Position numbers and translations under genes: made by a program
DNA from: DAONLM01 sp035406685
GTDB taxonomy: Bacteria > Spirochaetota > GWE2-31-10 > MWDO01
NCBI GenBank assembly: GCA_035406685.1
Contig: DAONLM010000019.1
Location: 1 to 24,583 of the forward strand
Direction of reading: 5' to 3'
Length of the DNA: 24,583 bases
Shown: piece by piece, positions 1 to 7,573 of the stretch
Layout of the letters: every line of letters starts with the position of its first letter
Position numbering within the stretch: position 1 is the first letter of the stretch
The notes under the pieces: model-generated
Database searches by the model: none
What the model was told of the DNA's origin: nothing
The model's input: the letters and a program-made list of their open reading frames with translations, nothing else

Positions 1-16
1 GAATGAAATAAGTTAT

Positions 17-51
17 AAAAGAGATTAAAATTAAACCTTGAAATCTCTTTT
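17..51. terminator. terminator-like hairpin, bidirectional
   Basis: A perfect 10-bp inverted repeat pairs AAAAGAGATT (17-26) with AATCTCTTTT (42-51) around a 15-nt loop. The A-run before the stem and T-run after it suit an intrinsic terminator on either strand, probably for a gene left of the window. The stem has only two G-C pairs, so termination may be weak. Confidence 0.45.
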
Positions 52-136
52 CTAATTCAATAATGTAATGTCTATCTAAGGGAATAGAAATATATTAATA
101 GAATAACATATATTTTATAATAATGTAAGGATATAC

Positions 137-192
137 GGGGGATATCTGTATAAATTAAAGCAGATATCCCTCTAATCCAAAGGGGATATCTC
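137..192. repeat. GGGGATATC-type inverted repeat cluster
   Basis: GGGATATCTG (139-148) pairs perfectly with CAGATATCCC (161-170) around a 12-nt loop. A third copy, GGGGATATCTC, follows at 182-192. Runs of G/C stand out strongly in this AT-rich background. Related inverted repeats occur at 7367-7408 and 16283-16310, so this seems to be a dispersed element. Confidence 0.6.
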
Positions 193-197
193 AATAA

Positions 198-215
198 TAT
201 AACATTTATGTTATA
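198..215. promoter_or_regulatory. 18-bp inverted repeat, possible operator
   Basis: TATAACAT, a 2-nt spacer and ATGTTATA form a perfect inverted repeat about 90 nt upstream of the methyltransferase start. Half-site-like strings recur nearby (AATAACAT near 101 and ATGTTATT near 268). The spacing and symmetry suit a dimeric helix-turn-helix regulator, and the downstream methyltransferase has an N-terminal helix-turn-helix. Binding is inferred only, and AT-rich sequence yields such repeats easily. Confidence 0.35.
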
Positions 216-240
216 AAAATTATTTTTTGTACTAAATTTA

Positions 241-277
241 AACTATTCTTGAAAAATAGTTAAATTTATGTTATTAA
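241..277 (+). promoter_or_regulatory. possible promoter of the restriction-modification operon, with hairpin
   Basis: TTGAAA (250-255), 16 nt and TATTAA (272-277) make a moderate sigma70-like promoter. The -35 box lies in the loop and right arm of a hairpin pairing AACTATT (241-247) with AATAGTT (255-261), so a bound protein or cruciform there could affect transcription. The box match is imperfect and other AT-rich placements are possible. Confidence 0.3.
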
Positions 278-305
278 GTAAGTTATATATGTTAAGGAAA
301 TAAAA

Positions 306-1682
306 ATGAAAGTAAATACTTTTGAAAAAAAGATAATTAATGACAAAATTAAAGGTTTGTCAGATCAAGAAATAGGTAATAAGTATAATATTAATTTAAA
401 GCAAATTGAAAAAATAATTACAAAAGAAAAAGGTATAAATGTAACAAAATTAAATAAATCAAAAAAAATAAATAATCTATTTCCAAAAGATTTTAAATTA
501 GAGAATAATACAGTATGGAGTTTTAAATCAAGAGGTAATTGGGCGACTCATAATGGAAATTATAGAGGCAATTGGTCTCCCTATATTCCAAGAAATGTTA
601 TATTGAAATATTCAAATGAAAATGATACAGTTTTAGATTATTTTTGTGGTTCAGGAACAACTGCTGTTGAATGTAAATTATTAAATAGAAATTTTATTGG
701 TATTGATATTAATGAAAAAGCAATAGAGTTAGCAAGAGAGAATTTAAATTTTCAATTTTTGTTTACCAGTAATATTGATTTAAAAGTTGGTGATGCAAGA
801 AATCTTAATTTTATAAAAGATAATTCAATAGATTTAATATGTGCTCATCCACCTTATGCTAATATAATAAATTATACTTATGATAATAATAATGATTTGT
901 CACATTTGGATTTAGATAAATTTTTAATAGAAATTAAAAAAGTGGCAGATGAAAGTTATAGAGTTTTAAAAGAAAATAAATATTGTGCAATTCTTATAGG
1001 GGATACAAGAAAAAATAAACATATTGTACCATTAGGATTTTGGTTAATTGAAAAGTACTTAGAAGCAGGTTTTAAGATAAAAGAAATAGTAATAAAAAGA
1101 CAACACAATTGTAAAACAACTGGTTTTTGGTATAAAAATAGTATTAAATATAATTTTTTATTACTTGCTCATGAATATTTAGTTGTTTTTGAAAAAACAA
1201 AAAAAAAGGTTCAATATCACGATAAAAATGTTAGTAACATATTTTATTTAATTGATGAGAATATATATCTTGAATCTACTACAGTATGGATTTTTAATAA
1301 AGAAGAGTACATAAATAATATAATTTCAAATCTGGTTAAAAGATACTCGAAAAATTACTGTATTTATAATAATAATTTTCATGAAAACTCTGATTTAATA
1401 ATATACTTTTATGATAAAAATTTTAATAGTTTCATTAAATATATGGAAAAAGTAAAAAATAATTCTATAGTTGCAATAGTATGTGAGGATATAAGAGAAG
1501 AAAACAATTTAATTTATAGTGAACCAATATTTATAGAAAAAGAATTAAGAAATAATAATAATTTTAAAATCAAAGAAATTGTTATTATTGCTATCAATAA
1601 TTATTCCAATAATATAAATAATAATAAAAACAATTTAAATATTAATCACAAATATATATTAATTTACCAAAAGGTTAATTGA
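306..1682 (+). CDS. DNA N6-adenine/N4-cytosine methyltransferase with N-terminal helix-turn-helix
   Basis: This is an S-adenosylmethionine-dependent DNA amino-methyltransferase, the modification half of a restriction-modification system. Residues about 6-45 look like a helix-turn-helix (GLSDQEIGNKYNINLKQIEK). A conserved stretch rich in Trp, Arg and Gly precedes the cofactor motif DYFCGSGTTA (111-120). The catalytic motif IV is HPPY (181-184), a variant of the usual D/N/SPPY/W. The catalytic fold seems to end near EYLVVFEK (290-297). The last 160 residues are Asn-rich and unassigned. An AAGGA ribosome site lies 7 nt before the ATG. The TGA stop is followed at once by the nuclease ATG, which implies translational coupling. 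The HTH may autoregulate the operon, as in M.SsoII and M.EcoRII, but that is inference. Base specificity (adenine or cytosine) cannot be told. Confidence 0.85.
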   Translation: MKVNTFEKKIINDKIKGLSDQEIGNKYNINLKQIEKIITKEKGINVTKLNKSKKINNLFPKDFKLENNTVWSFKSRGNWATHNGNYRGNWSPYIPRNVILKYSNENDTVLDYFCGSGTTAVECKLLNRNFIGIDINEKAIELARENLNFQFLFTSNIDLKVGDARNLNFIKDNSIDLICAHPPYANIINYTYDNNNDLSHLDLDKFLIEIKKVADESYRVLKENKYCAILIGDTRKNKHIVPLGFWLIEKYLEAGFKIKEIVIKRQHNCKTTGFWYKNSIKYNFLLLAHEYLVVFEKTKKKVQYHDKNVSNIFYLIDENIYLESTTVWIFNKEEYINNIISNLVKRYSKNYCIYNNNFHENSDLIIYFYDKNFNSFIKYMEKVKNNSIVAIVCEDIREENNLIYSEPIFIEKELRNNNNFKIKEIVIIAINNYSNNINNNKNNLNINHKYILIYQKVN

Positions 1683-2774
1683 ATGAGATATGAAGAATTC
1701 GCTTCAAAGATAAGTTTTTTTGAGTTTATCCAAAAAGAATTTCAAGAACAAAATTTTAATTGTCAAAAATATAAAGAAGAATTTGAGGCACTTAAAAATG
1801 AAAAATTGACGATTGAAAGCTTAACAAAAATTTTAGAAACAAATTCAAAAGTGATTGATATATTTGAAGAATTATTTCAACTAAATAGATTTACAAATAC
1901 TCAATTAATAAATTTTTGTTTTGATGTTAATTTATTAAATAATTTAAATCACAATCTTATCATCTCTCATATAGAAAAGTCTATATTATTTTTTGAGAAT
2001 GGAATTGAAAATAAATATTTCACAGAAATATTCAATAAATCAACTTCTAAAAATGAAACTGAAATTATTTTTAATTTAAAAAGGTCAATTGTTGAATATA
2101 TTGATAAATTACTAAAAAAAAGAGAAATATTATATAATCATATAAAAAATTCTATAAGTTCAAGGTTAAGAATTTCACGATATTTAATAGAAAATATGGC
2201 CGCAGATCAATATTTTGAAAAGATAGATATTAAATCCTTATTAAGTTTAAAAAGAAAGCCCGTTGATACAAAAAATATTCATGGAAAATTTGGAGTAATA
2301 AAAATAGAAAAAGTCTTAAAAGAAATGAATTTTATAAGTTTAAATAATGAAATCAAAAATAAAGAAATAGAACCATCTTTTATTTTACCCGCTGAATTTC
2401 AAAATAAATTATGTTATCTTATGGAGAGAAAAATAAAAGGAATAATTAAAACAAAAAATAAAAAACCAAAGATATTTGATTTTATATTGTTTAACAAAGG
2501 AAAAATAGAATTTTTAATTGAAACCAATTTTTATTCAACTTCAGGTACAAAAATTGGTATAAATGAAGATGAATATATTGATCTTAGAGATGAAGTTGAA
2601 AATTTTAACAATCTTAATAACACAAATTTTAAATTCATATGGATAACTGATGGGAATTTCTGGTTGACTTATGAAGGTGAGAAAAAATATAATAATCTAA
2701 AAAATTATTTTAAAGAAGAATATGAATTATTAAATTATAATTTATTTAGAGAATATTTAAAGAAGTTTTTATAA
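1683..2774 (+). CDS. type II restriction endonuclease, DpnII/MboI-like
   Basis: This is probably the nuclease partner of the preceding methyltransferase; its ATG follows that gene's TGA with no gap. The C-terminal third has the layout I recognise from the DpnII/MboI family: KIFDFILF (263-270, with D265), then EFLIETNFYSTSGTK (276-290, with E280) and FIWITDG (318-324). Asp then Glu-x-Asn around a beta hairpin fits a variant PD-(D/E)XK active site. The N-terminal 200 residues are helical and unassigned, and may hold DNA recognition. DpnII-family enzymes often cut GATC, but the target here cannot be read from sequence. No ribosome site separate from the upstream gene's end is seen. The reading frame looks intact. 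Confidence 0.78.
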   Translation: MRYEEFASKISFFEFIQKEFQEQNFNCQKYKEEFEALKNEKLTIESLTKILETNSKVIDIFEELFQLNRFTNTQLINFCFDVNLLNNLNHNLIISHIEKSILFFENGIENKYFTEIFNKSTSKNETEIIFNLKRSIVEYIDKLLKKREILYNHIKNSISSRLRISRYLIENMAADQYFEKIDIKSLLSLKRKPVDTKNIHGKFGVIKIEKVLKEMNFISLNNEIKNKEIEPSFILPAEFQNKLCYLMERKIKGIIKTKNKKPKIFDFILFNKGKIEFLIETNFYSTSGTKIGINEDEYIDLRDEVENFNNLNNTNFKFIWITDGNFWLTYEGEKKYNNLKNYFKEEYELLNYNLFREYLKKFL

Positions 2775-2859
2775 AAAAATTATTAAGAGTTAGAAGAGAG
2801 TAAATAAAAAACATGAGAAAAAAATAAGATTTTTGTTTAGAGAAATTGGTTTATTTGGT

Positions 2860-2918
2860 TTTCTAATTCTGGTAAGTCAACAATCTTTTTTGACAAAATT
2901 AGAAATTTGAGATATATT
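2860..2918 (+). promoter_or_regulatory. sigma70-type promoter inside an inverted repeat
   Basis: TTGACA (2890-2895), 17 nt and TATATT (2913-2918) form a near-consensus promoter for the exported-protein gene at 2950. The -35 hexamer sits inside a two-part inverted repeat: TTTCTAATT (2860-2868) with AATTAGAAA (2897-2905) outside, and GTCAA (2876-2880) with TTGAC (2890-2894) inside. The repeat may be an operator, or a weak terminator for the upstream nuclease gene. Confidence 0.6.
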
Positions 2919-2949
2919 TTATATAGAATAATCTATTCAAGAGGGAAAA

Positions 2950-3750
2950 ATGAGAAATATATTTTTATTAGTGATTTTTACTGGATTGTTTAATCTATAT
3001 TCATTTGATATTGATGTTGAAAAAATTTTTTCTCAAAAAGATAAAGAGGCTGTTTTAAAAGGTGAGATTATAACACGACGATATATGAAATATAACCCAG
3101 CAAATTTAAATACCCATAGTAAGATTGATGTTCCAAAAACAGAATTCACTAATGAGGATTATACTGGATATGAGGTAATAATTGATGAAAAGGCTTTTAT
3201 TCCTTATGAAATAAAGAATGAATCGGATCTGTTAAAAATATTTAATATTATTAATAATGTCTCATTGGCAAAAGGTATGAAATACTATTCAAATAGGGCA
3301 GGTGAAGTTCTTGAATTTATACTTGAAAGCTATATGGTAGAAGGGGAGAATAAATTTAAAAAAATTGATGATCCTGTATATAACAAAGTGCAACAAAAGA
3401 CAGAAGCATATTTTTATCAAAAGGATAATAGATTTGGCAAACTATTCTATAAAAAAACAGTATACAATGAGGGTAATAACTTTTATATTATAACAGAATG
3501 TCTTGATCCAATTTTTTTTATTGTTCCTTTAAATAAAAAAGGGGACTATAAGGTAATCTCATATTTTATATACAATCCAGAAAATAAAGGATATTTTTAT
3601 TATGCTTTACTTACCACTAGAATAAGAAATGATTTTATCTTACAGAAAGGGTATACAAATGCTACCCTATTTTCTTCACGATTAAGAGCAGTTACTGTTC
3701 ATTTTGCAAAATTAATAGGACTGGATTGGTATAATAAATTAAAAGAATAA
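2950..3750 (+). CDS. exported protein of unknown function
   Basis: The first 19 residues form a signal peptide with a hydrophobic core (IFLLVIFTGLFNLYSF) and no lipobox cysteine, so the mature protein is probably periplasmic or outer-membrane associated. The remaining 245 residues are a mixed alpha/beta soluble protein with no later membrane segment. It resembles uncharacterised exported proteins of spirochaetes, possibly the DUF6675 type, but that assignment is from memory and weak. GAGGG lies 4 nt before the ATG, and a strong promoter sits about 30 nt upstream. It appears to be transcribed alone, since the next gene has its own promoter 216 nt downstream. I recognise no catalytic motif. Confidence 0.7.
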   Translation: MRNIFLLVIFTGLFNLYSFDIDVEKIFSQKDKEAVLKGEIITRRYMKYNPANLNTHSKIDVPKTEFTNEDYTGYEVIIDEKAFIPYEIKNESDLLKIFNIINNVSLAKGMKYYSNRAGEVLEFILESYMVEGENKFKKIDDPVYNKVQQKTEAYFYQKDNRFGKLFYKKTVYNEGNNFYIITECLDPIFFIVPLNKKGDYKVISYFIYNPENKGYFYYALLTTRIRNDFILQKGYTNATLFSSRLRAVTVHFAKLIGLDWYNKLKE

Positions 3751-3940
3751 AAAAATATTTTATATTTATTTACGACAATTGTGGGACTACTTGGTTGTAT
3801 GCCATAAATCAAAATCTCTCATTAATCATTAAAATAAGAGTTCATCGATTCAATAACGAAGTGCATATTTTATAATCTAATAAGGTGTCATAAAATTAAT
3901 ATGTTTTAATGGTCTATGGTTTAAAATTTTTTTGATATGT

Positions 3941-3994
3941 AAAATTTTAAAAATTTTTAAAAATCTTGACATATTTTAGTTCAAAGTGTATACT
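3941..3994 (+). promoter_or_regulatory. near-consensus promoter with A/T-tract UP-like element; leaderless start
   Basis: TTGACA (3966-3971), exactly 17 nt, then TATACT (3989-3994). Alternating A and T tracts directly upstream (3941-3964) suit an UP element or curved DNA. Transcription should begin 6-7 nt after the -10 box, at or next to the ATG at 4001. That leaves no room for a ribosome site and rules out the in-frame GTG at 3986, which would lie inside the promoter. Confidence 0.8.
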
Positions 3995-4000
3995 AAAAAC

Positions 4001-5125
4001 ATGAATAAAAATGATAAATATGTTTTTATTATTAATAATGAATTAGAAGATTTTTTGGATATTTTTTCTTTTGATGAAGCAGAAATTTTTTTATGGCTTG
4101 GTTCCATTGATCAATTTTCCTCTATTTTATCTACGATTGATACTTCTATTAATAGAGAAAAAATGTTATTAGTAGTAAAAAAAGAATTTATAGATAAATC
4201 TTTAAATGATATAATAAAAATTTGCTCTTCTATTTTAAGTTTTCCAGTGCCATACATTTTATATCTTACAAATAAGAAATTAGAAAGAAAAGAAGAAGAA
4301 TTTATAGATAAGGGTGAGAATTTTTTATTACTTTTACCAGAAGATAACAAAAGTTTATGTTTTAAAGATAATTTTAGGTTATATATAAAGTTAATTTTTC
4401 AAAAGTTATTAACAATAGAAAGGCTTAATTATTACATTGTTGACTCTTTTCAGACTATAATAGATTCAGCTTTAATAGAGAAACAAAAGCAGGAAATAGA
4501 ACAGTTAAATAAAGAGATATTGGAAATGAGTAAAATAGACTATCTTACAAATGTCTTAAATAGAAGGGCGTTTTTCGATGCTTTGGAAGCAGAAAAAAAT
4601 AGAGCGATTCGTGATTATGAAAGATTAAAGCAGGAAAAAACGAAATCAGAGAATACTAAAATGACGCTCGAGGATTTTCAAGAAATCTTAGGTGAATATT
4701 ATGGGAGATTTTCCTGTCTTTTAATAGATATTGATTTTTTTAAAAGAATTAATGATACTTATGGACATCTTATTGGGGATCAGGTTTTAAAAAAATTAGG
4801 AGAGATTTTACGATCTAAAAAAATTTTTAGGGAGCAGGATATTGTGGCAAGATATGGAGGAGAAGAATTTATTGTTATTTTACCAGAGACAAACTCGATA
4901 AATGCTAAAATTCCAGCAGAAAGATTAAGAGAATACATAAAGCAAATAGATTTTTATGATAATCAAAATAATATTTTTCATATTACTTTAAGTATAGGCA
5001 TATCTGAATTTAATATTGAAGATAAAGCAAATGAAGAGTTGATAAAAAGAGCGGATGAGGCTCTATATTATGCCAAGGAAAAGGGGAGAGACAGAGTAAT
5101 AGTTTATGAAGAAGTTTTTTTATAA
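4001..5125 (+). CDS. diguanylate cyclase with GGDEF domain
   Basis: This enzyme makes cyclic di-GMP from two GTP. The C-terminal GGDEF domain spans about residues 176-374. DYLTNVLNRRA (180-190) opens it, the metal-binding LIDIDFFK is at 241-248, and the signature GGEEF is at 286-290. RxxD (277-280), five residues upstream, is the inhibitory product-binding I-site. A charged insertion of about 30 residues separates the first helix from the metal-binding strand. The N-terminal 150 residues, alternating strands and helices, could be a degenerate receiver-like sensor; I do not see the phosphoacceptor pattern. A coiled helix (150-178) joins the two parts. No signal peptide or membrane segment is seen, so it is cytoplasmic. 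I chose ATG 4001 because a near-perfect promoter ends 6 nt before it. The next gene follows after 10 nt. Confidence 0.92.
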   Translation: MNKNDKYVFIINNELEDFLDIFSFDEAEIFLWLGSIDQFSSILSTIDTSINREKMLLVVKKEFIDKSLNDIIKICSSILSFPVPYILYLTNKKLERKEEEFIDKGENFLLLLPEDNKSLCFKDNFRLYIKLIFQKLLTIERLNYYIVDSFQTIIDSALIEKQKQEIEQLNKEILEMSKIDYLTNVLNRRAFFDALEAEKNRAIRDYERLKQEKTKSENTKMTLEDFQEILGEYYGRFSCLLIDIDFFKRINDTYGHLIGDQVLKKLGEILRSKKIFREQDIVARYGGEEFIVILPETNSINAKIPAERLREYIKQIDFYDNQNNIFHITLSIGISEFNIEDKANEELIKRADEALYYAKEKGRDRVIVYEEVFL

Positions 5126-5135
5126 AGGATTTTAA

Positions 5136-7343
5136 ATGCCTTCTTTTGTAAAAGAATTCCCTTTTAAAGATATATCAAAATATTTTATTGACCCTCAATA
5201 TTTAGATAAAAAAGATACATACTTTTATAGAAATCAGAATCTTTTAAATAAAAATTATAGAAATCTAAATGCAAAAGAGATAGAAATTTTAGTTAAAAAT
5301 AATAATATAGCCGAAGATTGGAATAAAATTTTTGTTCTTGAGGACTTTAATCCCAAACTTGTTAATAATTGTGAATTTTATGGTATAGTATATATTGGTA
5401 AACTTTCGGAAATTTATCTTGATTATAATGATCTTAAATTACCCGTAGGACTTTACAATTCTACAATAATATCATGTGAGATAGGAGATAATGTAGTAAT
5501 CAGAAATGTAAATTTTTTATCCCATTATATAATAAACGATAATGTTATTCTTTTTAATATAAATGAAATGCTTACAACAGATCATTCTAAATTTGGAAAT
5601 GGCATTTTAAAAGAAGGAGAATATGAGGATGTTAGAATATGGCTTGAAGTTGGTAATGAAAATACTGGAAGAAAAATTTTACCTTTTGACAAAATGATAA
5701 CAGCAGATGCTTATATTTGGTCAAAATTTAGAGATGATAAAGATTTAATGAAAAAATTGATAGAAATAACAGAGAGATCTTATGAAAAAAAGAGAGGATA
5801 TTATGGAGTAGTTGGTAGAGGTTCTGTTATTAAGCATTGTAGAATAATAAAAGATGTGAATATTGGTGAACATTGTTATATAAAAGGGGCAAATAAATTA
5901 AAAAATTTAACAATTCTTTCATCTTTTGAGGAGCCGAGTCAAATAGGAGAAGGGACAGAGCTGGTAAATGGTATTGTAGGATATGGTAGTAAAATATTTT
6001 ATGGATGCAAGTGTGTAAGATTTGTTGTTGGAAGAAATTGCCAGGTAAAATATGGGGCAAGAGTAATAAATACTGTTTTAGGCGACAATTCTACAATCTC
6101 ATGTTGTGAGTTATTGAATAATCTTATTTTCCCTTTTCATGAACAGCATCATAACACCTCTTTTTTGATAGCAACGACTATTTTGGGGCAGTCAAACATT
6201 GCGGCAGGAGCAACTATAGGTTCAAATCATAATTCAAGAGCGCCTGATGGAGAGATTCTTGCAGGAAGAGGATTCTGGCCAGGGTTATGCTCTGATTTTA
6301 AGCACAATTCAAAATTTGCCTCATTTGTTCTAGTTTCAAAAGGAAGTTATCAACATGAACTTAATATATCATATCCTTTTTCACTTGTTTTTACTGATAA
6401 AAAAGATGAGGCAATAAGAATAATGCCAGCATATTGGTTTTTATTTAATATGTATGCAATGGCAAGAAATATAAATAAATTTAAGAATAGAGATAAGAGA
6501 AAAGTCATTGTCCAAAATATAGAGATAGATTATCTTGCACCAGATACAATTACTGAAATACTTTATGCAATAGAAAGAATTGAGTATTTAACAGGTATTA
6601 AGTTACTCAAAGAAGAAAAAATGGATTTAAATATAGATCATGAAAAGATTGTTGAAAAAGGCAGATCTTACTATAACAAAAATGATAAATCTGACATTAC
6701 TCTTTTTGATCCTCTCTGTATGAAAAGATACGGGGCTGTTATAGTTAAACCATTTCAAGCAATTAAAATGTATAAAAAAATGATTCTCTATTTTGCTGTA
6801 AATAATTTGATCGATTTTTTAAATATAAAAGAGAGTGATATTAATTTAAAGGCATTTTTGGATAATATAACTCTCATTTATAATAAAAAGTTATATACAA
6901 AATGGATAAATTTAGGTGGGCAGATTGTACCTGAAGAGGAGCTAGAAAAATTGTTAATAGATATAAAAGAAGATAGATTAAAAGACTGGGAGCAGATTCA
7001 TAATAGATATAACAAGTTATGGTTAGAATATAAAAAACAGAAAACTAGATTTGCTCTTTATTCTTTGGAAAAAGTTTTATATAAAAAGATAACTGAGTTA
7101 ACTATTGAGGAATGGGAAGATATTTTGAATCAAGCAATAGAAATAAAAAAGGAAATTCTTTATAAATCAATAGAGTCAAGACAAAAGGATTATACTGACC
7201 CATTTAGAAAGATGCTTTACTCTTCAGAAGAGGAGATGATATCAGTTCTTGGTAGAATAGAAGATAATAGTTTCTTAAATGAATTAAAATTGGAAACAGA
7301 GAATTTTTGCAAGATATTGAATAATTTGATAGAAAAATGTTAA
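5136..7343 (+). CDS. DUF4954-type left-handed beta-helix protein
   Basis: This 735-residue protein resembles the DUF4954 family known in Bacteroidetes and spirochaetes. Residues about 95-300 show imperfect hexapeptide-like strands (for example CEIGDNVVIRNV and VNIGEHCYIKG), as in left-handed beta-helix acyl- and nucleotidyl-transferases. The most conserved block, GAGATIGSNHNSR followed by GRGFWPG and HELNISYPFSLV, lies at about 355-415. The C-terminal 300 residues are mostly helical. No reaction is established for the family that I know of, so I assign none. AAAGGA overlaps the stop of the diguanylate cyclase gene and lies 6 nt before the ATG, so the two genes form an operon and are probably translationally coupled. 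A hairpin follows 24 nt after the stop. Confidence 0.8.
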   Translation: MPSFVKEFPFKDISKYFIDPQYLDKKDTYFYRNQNLLNKNYRNLNAKEIEILVKNNNIAEDWNKIFVLEDFNPKLVNNCEFYGIVYIGKLSEIYLDYNDLKLPVGLYNSTIISCEIGDNVVIRNVNFLSHYIINDNVILFNINEMLTTDHSKFGNGILKEGEYEDVRIWLEVGNENTGRKILPFDKMITADAYIWSKFRDDKDLMKKLIEITERSYEKKRGYYGVVGRGSVIKHCRIIKDVNIGEHCYIKGANKLKNLTILSSFEEPSQIGEGTELVNGIVGYGSKIFYGCKCVRFVVGRNCQVKYGARVINTVLGDNSTISCCELLNNLIFPFHEQHHNTSFLIATTILGQSNIAAGATIGSNHNSRAPDGEILAGRGFWPGLCSDFKHNSKFASFVLVSKGSYQHELNISYPFSLVFTDKKDEAIRIMPAYWFLFNMYAMARNINKFKNRDKRKVIVQNIEIDYLAPDTITEILYAIERIEYLTGIKLLKEEKMDLNIDHEKIVEKGRSYYNKNDKSDITLFDPLCMKRYGAVIVKPFQAIKMYKKMILYFAVNNLIDFLNIKESDINLKAFLDNITLIYNKKLYTKWINLGGQIVPEEELEKLLIDIKEDRLKDWEQIHNRYNKLWLEYKKQKTRFALYSLEKVLYKKITELTIEEWEDILNQAIEIKKEILYKSIESRQKDYTDPFRKMLYSSEEEMISVLGRIEDNSFLNELKLETENFCKILNNLIEKC

Positions 7344-7366
7344 TTTTTTGTTTGGCTAAAAAATAT

Positions 7367-7413
7367 GGGGATATCCCATTCCATTCTGGTTTGCCAAGAA
7401 ATATCCCCTTTTT
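7367..7413 (+). terminator. intrinsic terminator built from GGGGATAT repeat
   Basis: GGGGATAT (7367-7374) pairs with ATATCCCC (7401-7408), followed by TTTTT. The loop holds a smaller hairpin (TTCTGG at 7384-7389 with a CCAAGAA-type arm at 7394-7400). It lies just after the DUF4954 gene and suits an operon terminator. The left arm is also part of a local palindrome GGGATATCCC. Confidence 0.6.
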
Positions 7414-7455
7414 AATCCAGTCTATAAAAATATTGGAATATTTATAGATTCATTT

Positions 7456-7536
7456 AGGGTGTGATTTTATTTTCAGGCAAAATTTTTTATTTTTTTTCTA
7501 AAAGTTGTAAAGGATTTTCTTAAAAATTTTGTGATT
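7456..7536 (+). repeat. 81-bp dispersed repeat, copy 1
   Basis: Aligns without gaps to 24503-24583, with 70 of 81 positions identical by hand count. The most conserved part, 7491-7536, contains TTCTAAAAGTTGTAAAGGAT and ends in AAAAATTTTGTGATT. It lies directly upstream of the ribbon-helix-helix gene, so it may be that gene's control region, the end of a mobile unit, or both. Confidence 0.8.
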
Positions 7537-7573
7537 AATATATAGAAATATTTTTTAAAGAGGAGGATTAAAT

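Larger units (their letters stand above)
1..305. other. AT-rich gene-free leader with inverted repeats
   Basis: No convincing coding frame is visible here. The stretch holds a terminator-like hairpin (17-51), three copies of a GGGGATATC-type motif (137-192), an 18-bp inverted repeat (198-215) and a 7-bp-stem hairpin (241-261) just upstream of the methyltransferase gene. These are itemised separately. I see no tRNA or other RNA gene. Confidence 0.7.

Noticed and set aside
137..192. CRISPR array
   Set aside because: Three short copies in mixed orientation with unequal spacing and no cas genes do not form an array.
3751..3940. Small gene or RNA between the exported protein and the diguanylate cyclase
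   Set aside because: No open frame with a ribosome site and no stable structure seen beyond a weak A/T hairpin at 3753-3767.
3986..4000. GTG 3986 as start of the diguanylate cyclase
   Set aside because: It lies inside the -10 region of a near-consensus promoter and has no ribosome site; ATG 4001 fits the promoter.
5830..6060. Minus-strand open frame inside the DUF4954 gene
   Set aside because: It is opposite conserved coding sequence with no start signal and composition unlike real proteins here.
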